Of a stretch of 64,000 nucleotides of DNA, positions 26,074-34,704 are shown one piece after another. Source of the DNA: Mycolicibacterium lutetiense (lineage in GTDB: Bacteria > Actinomycetota > Actinomycetes > Mycobacteriales > Mycobacteriaceae); contig NZ_JAGIOP010000002.1 of NCBI RefSeq assembly GCF_017876775.1, positions 2,170,001 through 2,234,000 on the forward strand, in the 5' to 3' direction. Position 1 is the first letter of the stretch. Each line of letters begins with the position of its first letter. Both the position numbers and the translations under genes were made by a program. The notes beneath the pieces are model-generated. The model did no database searches and was not told the DNA's origin. It saw nothing but the letters and a program-made list of their open reading frames with translations.

Positions 26074-27494
26074 GCATCGCCCGAGACCTGATCTGGAAGA
26101 CAGCCCTCGGTGACTGCGGTCGCGTGGCGCTCAAAGTAGGCGTTGACTCGACGCACGAACGCCACGGTAACCACCATTACGGGCACCGTCCCCAGTGCGG
26201 TCACCATCGCCGGCACGATCAACGCCAGGCCGACTGCAGTGTTGTGCGTGGCGTCAGGAGTAGCAGCGAAGACGACAACCGTTGCGACGGACAAAAACCA
26301 AACCCCTACGAGCCATCGCGAGAGCCCACGGCGAGGAACCTCCACGCCGGCACGGACCAGGGTCGTGTAGCGGCCAAACAACTCGTATGCCGTGAAAACC
26401 CAACTCAGGAAGATAGCGAAGCAAGCCAACGTGAGGAACCAGATCGCCATGGTTCGCAGCGAGGGAGTGACCGCACCAGTGACAGCCAGGTCCGCGGCAA
26501 GAAGGTCTATCGCGAGCAGGAAAGCAGATAGTCCGGCAGCGGCGATCCGCACACTGGCGAGCAATCGCCGGTTGCAGGCTCTCCACGCTGCCACGACCGT
26601 CATCCACAGAAAGGTCACCGCAGCGATCGCAGCACCAACCCGGATACCGTTGTGCGAGTGGCTACCCGAGTCGGCCCACCAACTCCATTTCCGATCTGCG
26701 AGCGATAAGCTGACCAGTTGGGCACCCGCAGCCGCTGCAATGCTGATGAACCCTGTCAGCGATGCGGCGATGACCTTTCGACGCGGCCAGGTCCGCGGGG
26801 AACCGGCGTGAGCGACGACAATCCGGCACAGCAGGACACCCATCGCCCACAGGACGAGGCCAGGCAGGACCAACTTGGTCACGAGCCCGATGAGGTCTGG
26901 TGCAGACACCGCGCCTTCGAGGTCGCGGGTAAGCAGCCAGTACGGGGAGCTGGCGAACACCGCGACAACGCCGAGCTTCGTCGAGTACTCCTTCACGATC
27001 GCTGTGACCTCGTTCACTGACCGCCGCCCCAGCCACGCGATTCCCTTGGCAGCCAATTCTATTCGGCTGATTCTCTTTTGCAGAATCCAGGCGCGGGCCG
27101 TCCAGCGCGCCGTTGCGAATCGAAGCGCCTGCGCGGATTGACGTGCCAGCGCCCGGCCGAGTAGCTCCCTACGTCGGCCGGCGATGAGCATGGCCAACTC
27201 CCGAGAGTCGCTGTACCCGGCCAGAACCGCGATTGCGCGCAGTCCGAAACCGCGGAACGGAACACCGAGATTGTCAGGATGTGCGGGCTTGTTCCCGTCC
27301 ATCGTGTCGACGGCGTCGTGCTCGTCAACCGTCAACTTTCTGTCGGTGAGCCCGCGGCGTTCCTGTTCCCGGCTCGCGGCCTTCGCGAAATCCTGTTCCC
27401 AGCGCCTGCTGCGGAACACCGTCGCGCCGAGCGCCAAGATGCCGACCATGAACCACGTCGTCAGCGTGGTGGCGGCGACCCAAATCCACGTCAT
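25950..27494 (-). CDS. multi-pass membrane protein, unknown function
   Basis: About 514 residues from ATG 27494 (MTWIWVAATTLTTWFMVGIL). N-terminal hydrophobic anchor, a charged cytoplasmic region with REQERRGLTDRKL and an Arg-rich helical stretch, then about eight hydrophobic segments (for example GLVTKLVLPGLVLWAMGVLL, AAGLSAFLLAIDLLAADLA, MVTALGTVPVMVVTVAFV). No conserved catalytic motif is recognised. The last 124 bp overlap the 3' end of the convergent ADP-ribosylglycohydrolase gene, an unusually long convergent overlap, so the tail after VNAYFERHATA may be non-conserved. An upstream open extension to 28130 is antisense-frame shadow of the next gene. It follows that gene by 70 bp and may be in its operon. 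Confidence 0.65.
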   Translation of the reverse strand: MTWIWVAATTLTTWFMVGILALGATVFRSRRWEQDFAKAASREQERRGLTDRKLTVDEHDAVDTMDGNKPAHPDNLGVPFRGFGLRAIAVLAGYSDSRELAMLIAGRRRELLGRALARQSAQALRFATARWTARAWILQKRISRIELAAKGIAWLGRRSVNEVTAIVKEYSTKLGVVAVFASSPYWLLTRDLEGAVSAPDLIGLVTKLVLPGLVLWAMGVLLCRIVVAHAGSPRTWPRRKVIAASLTGFISIAAAAGAQLVSLSLADRKWSWWADSGSHSHNGIRVGAAIAAVTFLWMTVVAAWRACNRRLLASVRIAAAGLSAFLLAIDLLAADLAVTGAVTPSLRTMAIWFLTLACFAIFLSWVFTAYELFGRYTTLVRAGVEVPRRGLSRWLVGVWFLSVATVVVFAATPDATHNTAVGLALIVPAMVTALGTVPVMVVTVAFVRRVNAYFERHATAVTEGCLPDQVSGDAQRLLNRRNASRNIGFGLASGSSASTSANACSAPTSQDCAP

Positions 27495-27564
27495 CTGGTC
27501 CGAAACCCTTCCTCGTCTGAGCCGACCAGAATGGCACGGTGCCCCGACAACTTCTCTCGACCAC

Positions 27565-28419
27565 TCACACCCACGCGTGATCACACACGCTGCACCACCA
27601 TTTCTCCTCCGTAGGACAGCAGCCGCCGATGTGTAGCCACGGTCCCCACGCCTCGGGATCAGCCGGCATGCCGTACCGAATCGTCTGGGTCCGTTGCCCG
27701 CCGCACTGCGGACATTCGGGATTCTGGGCGAATTTGAAGTCGATGAACGACCGGAAGTTCCCGTCGCGCATCCGGTCTCGGCAGCGTCGGCAGATGACGG
27801 CCGGCCAGTCCTTGGCGGCGCTCCGCACCGCCGCGCGGAAGGGGCCGCGCATGCGTGGACTGTCCGGAGTTCGGATCGGTGAATCCGGGTGCCAACGCGG
27901 CAGCGGGTCGACGGTATGGATGTGCACCAGGTCGCGGGCGTCGGCTTCACTGAGGTCGATTGGCGCGCCACAGCCGTGGCAGTCACCGTCGAACTTGAGC
28001 AGATTGCGTGCGGCCGCCACCGAGGAATGGCCCCAGCGGTTCTCCGGTCCCCCGTACACCGGGCTCTCGTGAATGGCCAGGATGACCCGCTCGGCGTCGT
28101 CATCATCGAGGTGCCAGCTGACGAACGCATCGCTGAGGTCGAGCACCATCGCCAGCGTGGCCAGGTCCACCAGATCGACGCCGTACGGATTCAGCGTCGC
28201 ACCGCCGAGGCCGCCCTCGTGGTCGATGCGAGCCAGCCGCGTCACCACCGAGACGGGATCGGTGCCCAACACGACGACCGCGTAGTCGCCGGGACGAGAC
28301 TCTCCGAACGCGTAACGCCACGGCCGATACGGGGAGCGCGGCTCCAACAGCGTGATTATGCCGTCCTTCCAATCGACGGCTTCGAGGATGTGGAGACGGT
28401 GGTGAATCGTTTGCGACAT
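27565..28419 (-). CDS. zinc-site protein with possible degenerate HNH region
   Basis: 284 residues. The N-terminal 130 residues hold an alpha/beta region (AERVILAIHESPVYGG). The C-terminal half contains three Cys clusters: CHGCG (about 147-151), ICRRCRDRM and CPQCGG, plus CCPTEEKWWCSVCDHAW at the very end. The stretch from CHGCG through HIHTVDPLPRWHP to ICRRCRDR has the CxxC...H...CxxC order of HNH nucleases, but the usual DHI-x-P core is DLVHIHTVDP here, so activity is uncertain. The last cluster is a zinc ribbon. Likely metal-bound; function not established. Confidence 0.6.
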   Translation of the reverse strand: MSQTIHHRLHILEAVDWKDGIITLLEPRSPYRPWRYAFGESRPGDYAVVVLGTDPVSVVTRLARIDHEGGLGGATLNPYGVDLVDLATLAMVLDLSDAFVSWHLDDDDAERVILAIHESPVYGGPENRWGHSSVAAARNLLKFDGDCHGCGAPIDLSEADARDLVHIHTVDPLPRWHPDSPIRTPDSPRMRGPFRAAVRSAAKDWPAVICRRCRDRMRDGNFRSFIDFKFAQNPECPQCGGQRTQTIRYGMPADPEAWGPWLHIGGCCPTEEKWWCSVCDHAWV

Positions 28420-28565
28420 ACCTCAATTATCCCATTGAACTATGACAATTCGCGGTCCGCAAAGTTAGCTGTCGGGCACACGATCGCACCAACTGAGCCG
28501 ATCGCGCCGCGCCGAGGCAGCTGAGTGCCTACCGTGTATTCACCAGCAACCGAGAGGATGCCGAG

Positions 28566-30575
28566 TTGGCCGTCGAAAGCTCCGCGAACCCCACCACGCC
28601 GACGCTGCGCGAACTGACCCTCCGCGGGATCCTGCTCGGCGGGGCGATCACGCTGGTGTTCACCGCGGCCAACGTCTATCTCGGTCTCAAAGTCGGCCTG
28701 ACCTTCGCCACCGCCATCCCGGCCGCGGTGATCTCGATGGCCCTCCTGCGCAATTTCGCCAACCATTCCATCGTCGAGAACAACATCGTGCAGACCGTCG
28801 CCTCGGCGGCCGGCACGCTCTCGGCGATCATCTTCGTGCTGCCCGGGCTGATCATGATCGGCTGGTGGACCGGGTTCCCGTACTGGATCACCGCCGCCGT
28901 GTGCGCGGTCGGCGGCACGCTCGGCGTCATGTACTCCATCCCGCTGCGGCGGGCCCTGGTGACCGGCTCGGATCTGCCCTATCCCGAAGGCGTGGCCGCG
29001 GCCGAGGTGCTCAAGGTCGGTGACAGCACGCGTGGCGCCGAGGAGAACCGCATCGGCATCCGGGTCATCGCGTTCGGCGCGCTGGTATCGGCCGGATTCG
29101 GGCTGTTGGCCAACCTGAAGGTGCTGGCCAACTATGTGGCGGCCTACTTCCGCGTCGGGGTCGGCGGGTCGATGTTCGGCGCCAGTCTGTCGCTGGCGCT
29201 GATCGGGGTGGGGCATCTGATCGGGATGACGGTCGGCATCGCGATGCTCGTCGGATTGATCATCTCTTTCGGGGTGCTGCTGCCGATCCGGACCATCGGG
29301 ACGTTCGGGACCGGTGAGTCGGTGGCCGACGTGATCGACGGCGTGTTCGTGCACGAGGTGCGGTTCATCGGCGCCGGGGCGATCGCGGTGGCCGCGGTGT
29401 GGACGCTGCTGAAGATCCTGCGCCCGATCATCAAGGGCATCACCGAGGCGATGGCCTCGGCCCGGGACCGGCGTGGCGGACAACTGGTCGACATCACCCA
29501 ACGCGACATCCCGTTCCCCCTCGTCGTGGGGGTGATCGTGGCGATGCTGATTCCGATCGCGGCGCTGCTGTGGGAATTCTCCCGTGGCACCGCACTACAG
29601 GGCAGTTCGGCCGGGATCATCGTGGCGAGCCTGGTGTTCGTCTTCGTCATCGGGCTGGTCATCGCCGCGGTGTGCGGCTACATGGCCGGCCTGATCGGCT
29701 CGTCGAACAGCCCCATCTCCGGGGTAGGCATCCTGACCGTGATGATCGCCGCACTGCTGATCAAGGTGGTCTTCGGCCGCGCCGACGATGACCAGTCCCT
29801 CGCACTGGTGGCCTTCACGCTGTTCGTCGCGGCCGTCACGTTCGGCGTGGCCACCATCTCCAACGACAACCTGCAAGACCTCAAGACCGGCCAACTCGTC
29901 GGCGCCACACCCTGGAAACAGCAGGTGGCCTTGATCATTGGGGTTCTGTTCGGGTCGGCGGTCATCCCGCCGGTGCTCGACCTGATGCAACGCGCCTTCG
30001 GCTTCCTCGGCGCGCCGGGGGCCACCGACCATGCCCTGGCCGCGCCGCAGGCCGCGCTGATCTCCTCGCTGGCCAAAGGGGTGTTCGGCGGATCCCTCGA
30101 CTGGTCGCTGATCGGCTTGGGTGCGGCGATCGGGGTGGGGATCGTGATTGTCGACGAAATCCTGTGTCGCACTACCCGGTTCAGCCTGCCACCCCTGGCG
30201 GTCGGGATGGGCATGTACCTGCCGATGAGCCTGACGCTGATCATCCCACTCGGCTCACTGCTGGGCTGGTTCTACAACCGGTGGGCCGATCGCAGCGACT
30301 CCGCGGCGGGCACCGCACGCAAGAAACGCCTCGGCGTGCTGCTGGCCACCGGCATGATCGTCGGCGAGAGCCTCTACGGCGTCGTCTTCGCCGGGTTCGT
30401 CGCCGGCACCGGAAGCGACGACCCGCTCGCGATCTTCACCGGCAACGACGGGACGTTCGCCTCCGTTATCGGGGTGATCGGGTTCGCGGCCGTGCTTTTG
30501 TGGTTGTACAAGCGGACGCAGACGATGTCTGCGCGCGAGCCGGCGAAGCGCAACTCGGACCCCAACAGTTCTTAA
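28566..30575 (+). CDS. OPT-family oligopeptide/metal-chelate transporter
   Basis: 669-residue integral membrane protein with about 14-16 hydrophobic segments. Family-typical sequences include TLRGILLGGAITLVFTAANV near the N-terminus, GSDLPYPEGVAAAEVLKVGD (residues about 137-156) and LIGSSNSPISGVGILT (about 376-391), which is the OPT signature. TTG 28566 is the start, with GAGAGGA about 8 bases upstream. OPT proteins import oligopeptides or siderophore-metal complexes; the substrate here is not readable. It is monocistronic. An IS3 element lies 43 bp beyond the stop. Confidence 0.88.
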   Translation: MAVESSANPTTPTLRELTLRGILLGGAITLVFTAANVYLGLKVGLTFATAIPAAVISMALLRNFANHSIVENNIVQTVASAAGTLSAIIFVLPGLIMIGWWTGFPYWITAAVCAVGGTLGVMYSIPLRRALVTGSDLPYPEGVAAAEVLKVGDSTRGAEENRIGIRVIAFGALVSAGFGLLANLKVLANYVAAYFRVGVGGSMFGASLSLALIGVGHLIGMTVGIAMLVGLIISFGVLLPIRTIGTFGTGESVADVIDGVFVHEVRFIGAGAIAVAAVWTLLKILRPIIKGITEAMASARDRRGGQLVDITQRDIPFPLVVGVIVAMLIPIAALLWEFSRGTALQGSSAGIIVASLVFVFVIGLVIAAVCGYMAGLIGSSNSPISGVGILTVMIAALLIKVVFGRADDDQSLALVAFTLFVAAVTFGVATISNDNLQDLKTGQLVGATPWKQQVALIIGVLFGSAVIPPVLDLMQRAFGFLGAPGATDHALAAPQAALISSLAKGVFGGSLDWSLIGLGAAIGVGIVIVDEILCRTTRFSLPPLAVGMGMYLPMSLTLIIPLGSLLGWFYNRWADRSDSAAGTARKKRLGVLLATGMIVGESLYGVVFAGFVAGTGSDDPLAIFTGNDGTFASVIGVIGFAAVLLWLYKRTQTMSAREPAKRNSDPNSS

Positions 30576-30648
30576 TCTGACTTATTTAACTTAACTCGGA
30601 TTAGCGCCAGGGTTAGTCTGAATCGCCCCGGGTTTGATGCACACGTGG

Positions 30649-30966
30649 TTATGGGTGTGCAGCCTCTGGTTGGGCTGTGTTTGTAGCGTAGTAGATGGCC
30701 TCGTATTCGGTCGGTGGGATGCGGCCCAGGCGGTGCATGAGCCGATCGGTGTTGTACCAGTGCACCCAGTCGGCGGTGAGCATCTCGACGTCGGCCAGCC
30801 GTTGCAGCGGGCCCCGTCGGAATGGCGAGTCGTCGCGGATGGCTTCGGTTTTGTACAGCCCTATGGTCGTTTCGGCCAGGGCGTTGTCGAAGGCGTCCCC
30901 GACCGTTCCGATTGACGGGATCAGCCCCGACAGGGACAGGGTTTCTCCGAACCGCACCGAGGTGTA
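30649..30966 (-). pseudogene. IS3 orfB, C-terminal fragment
   Basis: Frame from YTSVRFGETLSLSG to the stop at 30649, with SIGTVGDAFDNALAETTIGL carrying the catalytic Asp and Glu region of the DDE integrase domain, then LTADWVHWYNTDRLMHRLG, the common IS3 C-terminal motif. It continues the fragment at 32449-33093: joined across the IS30 element at one CTG the gene has 320 codons. Confidence 0.85.
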
Positions 30967-30969
30967 CTG

Positions 30970-32448
30970 GGCGGGTTCAATCGGTCGTTGCAACACCGGG
31001 TTGTTGGAGTGAGTGTAGCTGTTGGGCAAAGACTTCGGCGGGAGTCTTCCAGCCGAGGACCTTTCGGGGTCGGTTGTTGAGCGTCAGTGCGACCGCTTCG
31101 AGGTCTTGAGCCGACCATCGAGATAAGTCGGTGCCTTTCGGAAAGTACTGACGCAGAACGCCATTGGTGTTCTCGTTGGTAGGCCGCTGCCATGGCGAGT
31201 GCGGGTCGGCGAAAAACACCTTCGTTCCGGTGTCGAAGGTGAACTGGGCGTGCGCGGCCAACTCTTTGCCGCGGTCCCATGTCAACGTCTGACGCAGCTG
31301 CTTGGGTAGCTGTGCCAGTGAGGCGATCAGGGCAGCGTTCATCGCCTCGGCGCCGTAGCCGCTGAGCGCCGGCCCGTTCTTCACCGGCGGCGCCAGACCC
31401 CACCCCTCGAGGCGGGGAAGGTGAACCAGCATCACCGAGCGGCTCTTGCGTTCCACCACGGTGGCAATCGCCGACCGGCCCGCACCGATGATCAAATCAC
31501 CCTCCCAATGCCCAGGAACTGCGCGATCGGCGGCTTCGGCAGGGCGTTTGCTGATCACGACGTCCGCGGTGACATGTCCCTGCGGTTTGTTCTGTGTCCT
31601 GGCCCGCGGGACCCGCAGCGCACGACCGGTCCGCAGGCACGCGACCAATTCCCGTTTGAGCGCCCCACGCCCCTCGATGAACAAGGACTGATAGATCGCC
31701 TCATGGCTGATGCGCATGGACTCATCATCGGGGAAATCCAGCGGTAAGCGGTGGGCAATCTGTTCCGGGCTCCATGCTGTCGACCACCGTCGGTCTTGTC
31801 GGTGCGGCTTGTTGCGGCCGTTCCAGGCCTTGGTCTGCGGACCTGCGACGGCGGTGCCGTCGGGTCCGCGGACACTGCCATCGAGCCGCTGCTGCACGTA
31901 CTCACGCAGCTGCGGGTTGACTGCCAGTTTCGCGGGTTTCGGGCGCTTTGCTGCTTGCTGGGCCTTCCACTGCGCCACCCCTGCGCGGTACACCTGCGTG
32001 CCGCTGCGGGTGGCTGCGTTGCGCCGCAGTTCCCGCGAAACTGTCGAGGGGTCACGCTTGATCTCGCGGGCGATCTCACGCACCCCGGCGCCCTGGGCGC
32101 GTAGCAGTGCGATCTCCTCCCGCTCGGCGAACGACAGATACCGGCCCGTGGGCTCATCCAGACTGATCGGCGTCATGCCGCCAGCGTGGTGGAACCACCT
32201 GGTCGCCACCGGTGTCGACACGCCGACCTCTGCGGCTGCGTCGTCGGTGGAGACACCCTGGGCGATCAGCCGCCAAAACTGACGCTGCACCGACCGCGAC
32301 GGGTCCGGGCGCCCTGGTGAGCGCATCGCAGGCCGCAACGCACGGTCAGCCGCCCACTGCCGTCGCCTACCAACCGATTCCGCGTCCTTACGCTTGGCCA
32401 CACCACACCTCCGTGATCAAGGTGTTGCGACGACCAGTTGAATCCGCC
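30970..32448 (-). mobile_element. IS30-family element (1479 bp)
   Basis: Ends GGCGGGTTCAATCGGTCGT (30970) and, inverted, GGCGGATTCAACTGGTCGT (32448 end), with GCAACACC continuing in both. A 3-bp target duplication CTG flanks it (30967-30969 and 32449-32451). Removing the element and one CTG restores DAGSQ-YTSVRF in the host IS3 transposase. One intact transposase gene. Confidence 0.9.
30977..32401 (-). CDS. IS30-family transposase
   Basis: 474 residues from GTG 32401. N-terminal HTH regions (GVSTDDAAAEVGVSTPVATR; then LSFAEREEIALLRAQGAGVREIAREIKRD as the IS30 HTH, shown by LRAQGAGVREIAREIKRDPS), then a DDE domain: VPGHWEGDLIIGAGRSA (first Asp), LTWDRGKELAAHAQ (second Asp) and PWQRPTNENTNGVLRQYFPK (Glu). 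The C-terminus LTLNNRPRKVLGWKTPAEVF is the IS30 signature. It appears intact. Confidence 0.92.
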   Translation of the reverse strand: MAKRKDAESVGRRRQWAADRALRPAMRSPGRPDPSRSVQRQFWRLIAQGVSTDDAAAEVGVSTPVATRWFHHAGGMTPISLDEPTGRYLSFAEREEIALLRAQGAGVREIAREIKRDPSTVSRELRRNAATRSGTQVYRAGVAQWKAQQAAKRPKPAKLAVNPQLREYVQQRLDGSVRGPDGTAVAGPQTKAWNGRNKPHRQDRRWSTAWSPEQIAHRLPLDFPDDESMRISHEAIYQSLFIEGRGALKRELVACLRTGRALRVPRARTQNKPQGHVTADVVISKRPAEAADRAVPGHWEGDLIIGAGRSAIATVVERKSRSVMLVHLPRLEGWGLAPPVKNGPALSGYGAEAMNAALIASLAQLPKQLRQTLTWDRGKELAAHAQFTFDTGTKVFFADPHSPWQRPTNENTNGVLRQYFPKGTDLSRWSAQDLEAVALTLNNRPRKVLGWKTPAEVFAQQLHSLQQPGVATTD

Positions 32449-33093
32449 CTGCGACCCCGCATCACTATGATGAATAGTGTTGCCCAGCAACGGATTGCCC
32501 TGACTCATTCTGAGTAGCGCGGCGTGCCGGATGGCTTGGCGTACGAACCGATCCTCCTTGCTGGCCGAGCACGTCCAGCCCACGATCCGCCCCGCGTAGG
32601 CATCGATGGCGAACGCGGTGTAGACGAACACCCCAGAGGCGAGTCGCACGTAGGTGAAATCGGCGACGAGCAGCATGTTGGGGGCGGGCACCCGGAACCG
32701 GCGTTTGACCAGATCCGCAGCGCGGGCTGCGGCCGGGTCAGCGATCGTGGTGCGGACCTTTTTGCGCCGGGTCACCCCCTGCCATCCGTTGGCCCGCATG
32801 AGGCGTTCCACGGTGCAGCGGGCCACCGTGATGCCCTGGCGTTGCAGGTGAGCCCACATCTTGACCGCGCCGTACAACGACTCCGGCTTGCGGCGGCCCG
32901 CCTCGTCGGGCTCGTAGTAGCCGGCCATCACCTCGGTGATGACGGTGTCCCACAAGGCCCGCGCTGACGGGGGCCGCGACAGCCAGGCGTAGAAGGTTCT
33001 CGGAGCGATCTTGCAGCCGTGCTCAGTGAGCACGCGGCAGATCGGAGCGACCCCGAACCGAGCACGATGCTCGGCGATGAACGCACAGATCAA
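32449..33093 (-). pseudogene. IS3 orfB, N-terminal fragment
   Basis: From ATG 33093 (MICAFIAEHRARFGVAPICR), overlapping the orfA stop by ATGA. The HTH_21 region SLYGAVKMWAHLQRQGI and the beginning of the integrase core (MLLVADFTYVRLASG, first Asp; YTAFAIDAYAGRIVGW) are visible. Interrupted after HHSDAGSQ by the IS30 element. Confidence 0.85.
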
Positions 33094-33401
33094 CGGCGTC
33101 GCGGGTCGCTCTCCCGCGCGAAGAAACTTGTTGCCGCCTTGAGGATTTCGATCGTTTCCTCAAGCTCACGATTCTTACGCTTGAGTTCCCGGTTCTCGCG
33201 CGAGATGTCGGTGGATACCCCGTCGCGGACCCCGGTATCGACCTCAGTTTGGTTGATCCACCGCCGCAGCGTTTCGTAGGACACTCCCAACCGCTTGGCG
33301 ACCGCGGTGATGCAGGCGGTGCGGGTGTCGTACTCCTCGAGATGGTCAGTGACCAACCGGACCGCTCGGGCCTTGAACTCCTCGTCGTATCTCTTCGGCA
33401 T
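33090..33401 (-). CDS. IS3-family orfA (HTH transposase subunit)
   Basis: 103 residues from ATG 33401: MPKRYDEEFKARAVRLVTDH, helix-turn-helix KRLGVSYETLRRWINQ, and a leucine-zipper-like helix SRENRELKRKNRELEETIEI. Classical IS3 OrfA. Its stop overlaps the start of orfB. Confidence 0.9.
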   Translation of the reverse strand: MPKRYDEEFKARAVRLVTDHLEEYDTRTACITAVAKRLGVSYETLRRWINQTEVDTGVRDGVSTDISRENRELKRKNRELEETIEILKAATSFFARESDPRRR

Positions 33402-33473
33402 GATGCGAACTACCTTCCCTCGAAAGAAGGTGTGCATCAAACCCGGGGTGATTCAGTCCGAGTTAGGAGGGTC

Positions 33474-34678
33474 ATGACGTCAGCAGGACATGCATGGCCA
33501 CTGCATCGCCAGGAACCCCGCGATTGGGCACAGGCACACCGCGGCGGCACACGCGACGCTCGCATGCTCCACTCAATCGTTGTGTCGTTGCCCCCGCTCA
33601 TCGCGGACCGCGCAATCGCTCTCAGCTCAGAAACCGCGGCTGATCTGGAAGCGGCGACATCCGAGATCACCAAGCTCGACGGCACCTACGCCGACGACCT
33701 GTCAGCATTGGGCACTCTGCTGCTCCACACCGAATCGGTGGCGTCATCGAAAATCGAGCAGATCGAAGCCAGCGTCGACGACTATGCCCGCGCGTTGCAC
33801 GGTGTCCGCGCGAACTCCTCGGCTGTTGCCATGGCTGCGGCGACCTCCGCACTGGAGGCAATGATCGGGGCGGTCGGCTCGAACAGACCCATCTGCCTTT
33901 CCGCAATCACTTCGGCCCACGCAGCGCTCATGTGCGGCGATCGCTCGGAATCTTCGGCGGCAGGTGAACTCCGCACCGTGCAGAACTGGATCGGTGGCAG
34001 CGACTTCTCCCCACGAGGTGCGCTCTACATCCCGCCGCCACCGGAAACGGTGCAGGGCTATATGAACGACCTCATCACCTTCGCCAACCGCGACGACATG
34101 CCGGTGTTGTTACAAGCTGCCATCGCACATGCGCAGTTCGAGTCGATCCATCCCTTCACCGACGGCAACGGCCGCATCGGTCGCGCCCTCATCAACACCA
34201 TCTTGCGGCGTCGAGGAACCACTACTCGTGTGGTGGTGCCTCTGGCCTCGGCATTGGTCGCGCGCCGTGACGACTACTTCGACGTGCTGGGCAGCTATCG
34301 CTCCGGTGAAATTGCTCCACTACTGCGCACCTTCGTACGATCCGCCCGAATCGCCTCGGCCGAATCGCGGAGCACAGCGCAACACCTGCACGAAATCCCC
34401 GACCAGTGGCGGGAATTGACGGGCCCCGTGCGACGCGGCAGCGCTGCCGCCAAGCTCCTGAATGTGTTGCCTGCACACCGATTCTGTCTTCGGATGACGC
34501 GGTCGCTCTGGTCGACGCGCCACGAAGCAGCGTGTTCGACGCCATCGGCCGGCTATGCGAAGCCGGCGTTCTCCGCGCATTGACCGATCGGAAGCGAGAC
34601 CAGATCTGGGGTGCCGGTTTGGTACTCGATGAACTGGAGGACCTCGGGGGGCGGATCGCCACAGGAGTGCGCCGGTAA
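33474..34678 (+). pseudogene. Fic-family protein, frameshifted near its C-terminus
   Basis: ATG 33474 is preceded by AGGAGGG. N-terminal FicN-like region (SSKIEQIEASVDDYARAL, the regulatory helix ends in SSKIE), then the Fic core FESIHPFTDGNGRIGRAL (about residues 223-240) with HPFxxGNGR complete, so the AMPylation core is intact. Frame 1 runs to a stop at 34583 with a nonsensical tail (HRFCLRMTRSLWSTR). A shifted frame, PILSSDDAVALVDAPRSSVF and on to 34678, reads as the expected winged-helix C-terminus. One missing C near 34477-34480 (CACC for CACCC) would reconcile both. It is either a real 1-bp deletion or a base-call error. The IS3 end lies 18 bp upstream. Confidence 0.75.
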
Positions 34679-34704
34679 CGTATCGCCGCGGGCGGCGCCA
34701 CGAC

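Larger units (their letters stand above)
30619..33455 (-). mobile_element. IS3-family element interrupted by an IS30-family element
   Basis: Terminal repeats TGAATCGCCCCGGGTTTGAT (from 30619) and its inverse ending GGGGTGATTCA (33455) with the family-typical TG...CA ends. A 3-bp duplication GTC flanks it (30616-30618 and 33456-33458). Without the internal insertion (30970-32448 plus one duplicated CTG) the element would be 1355 bp, normal for IS3. It carries orfA and orfB on the minus strand. orfB is broken, so it should not transpose by itself. Confidence 0.85.

Noticed and set aside
27495..28130. Upstream extension of the membrane-protein frame
   Set aside because: It overlaps the zinc-site protein in another frame on the same strand; the hydrophobic N-terminus MTWIWV begins at 27494.
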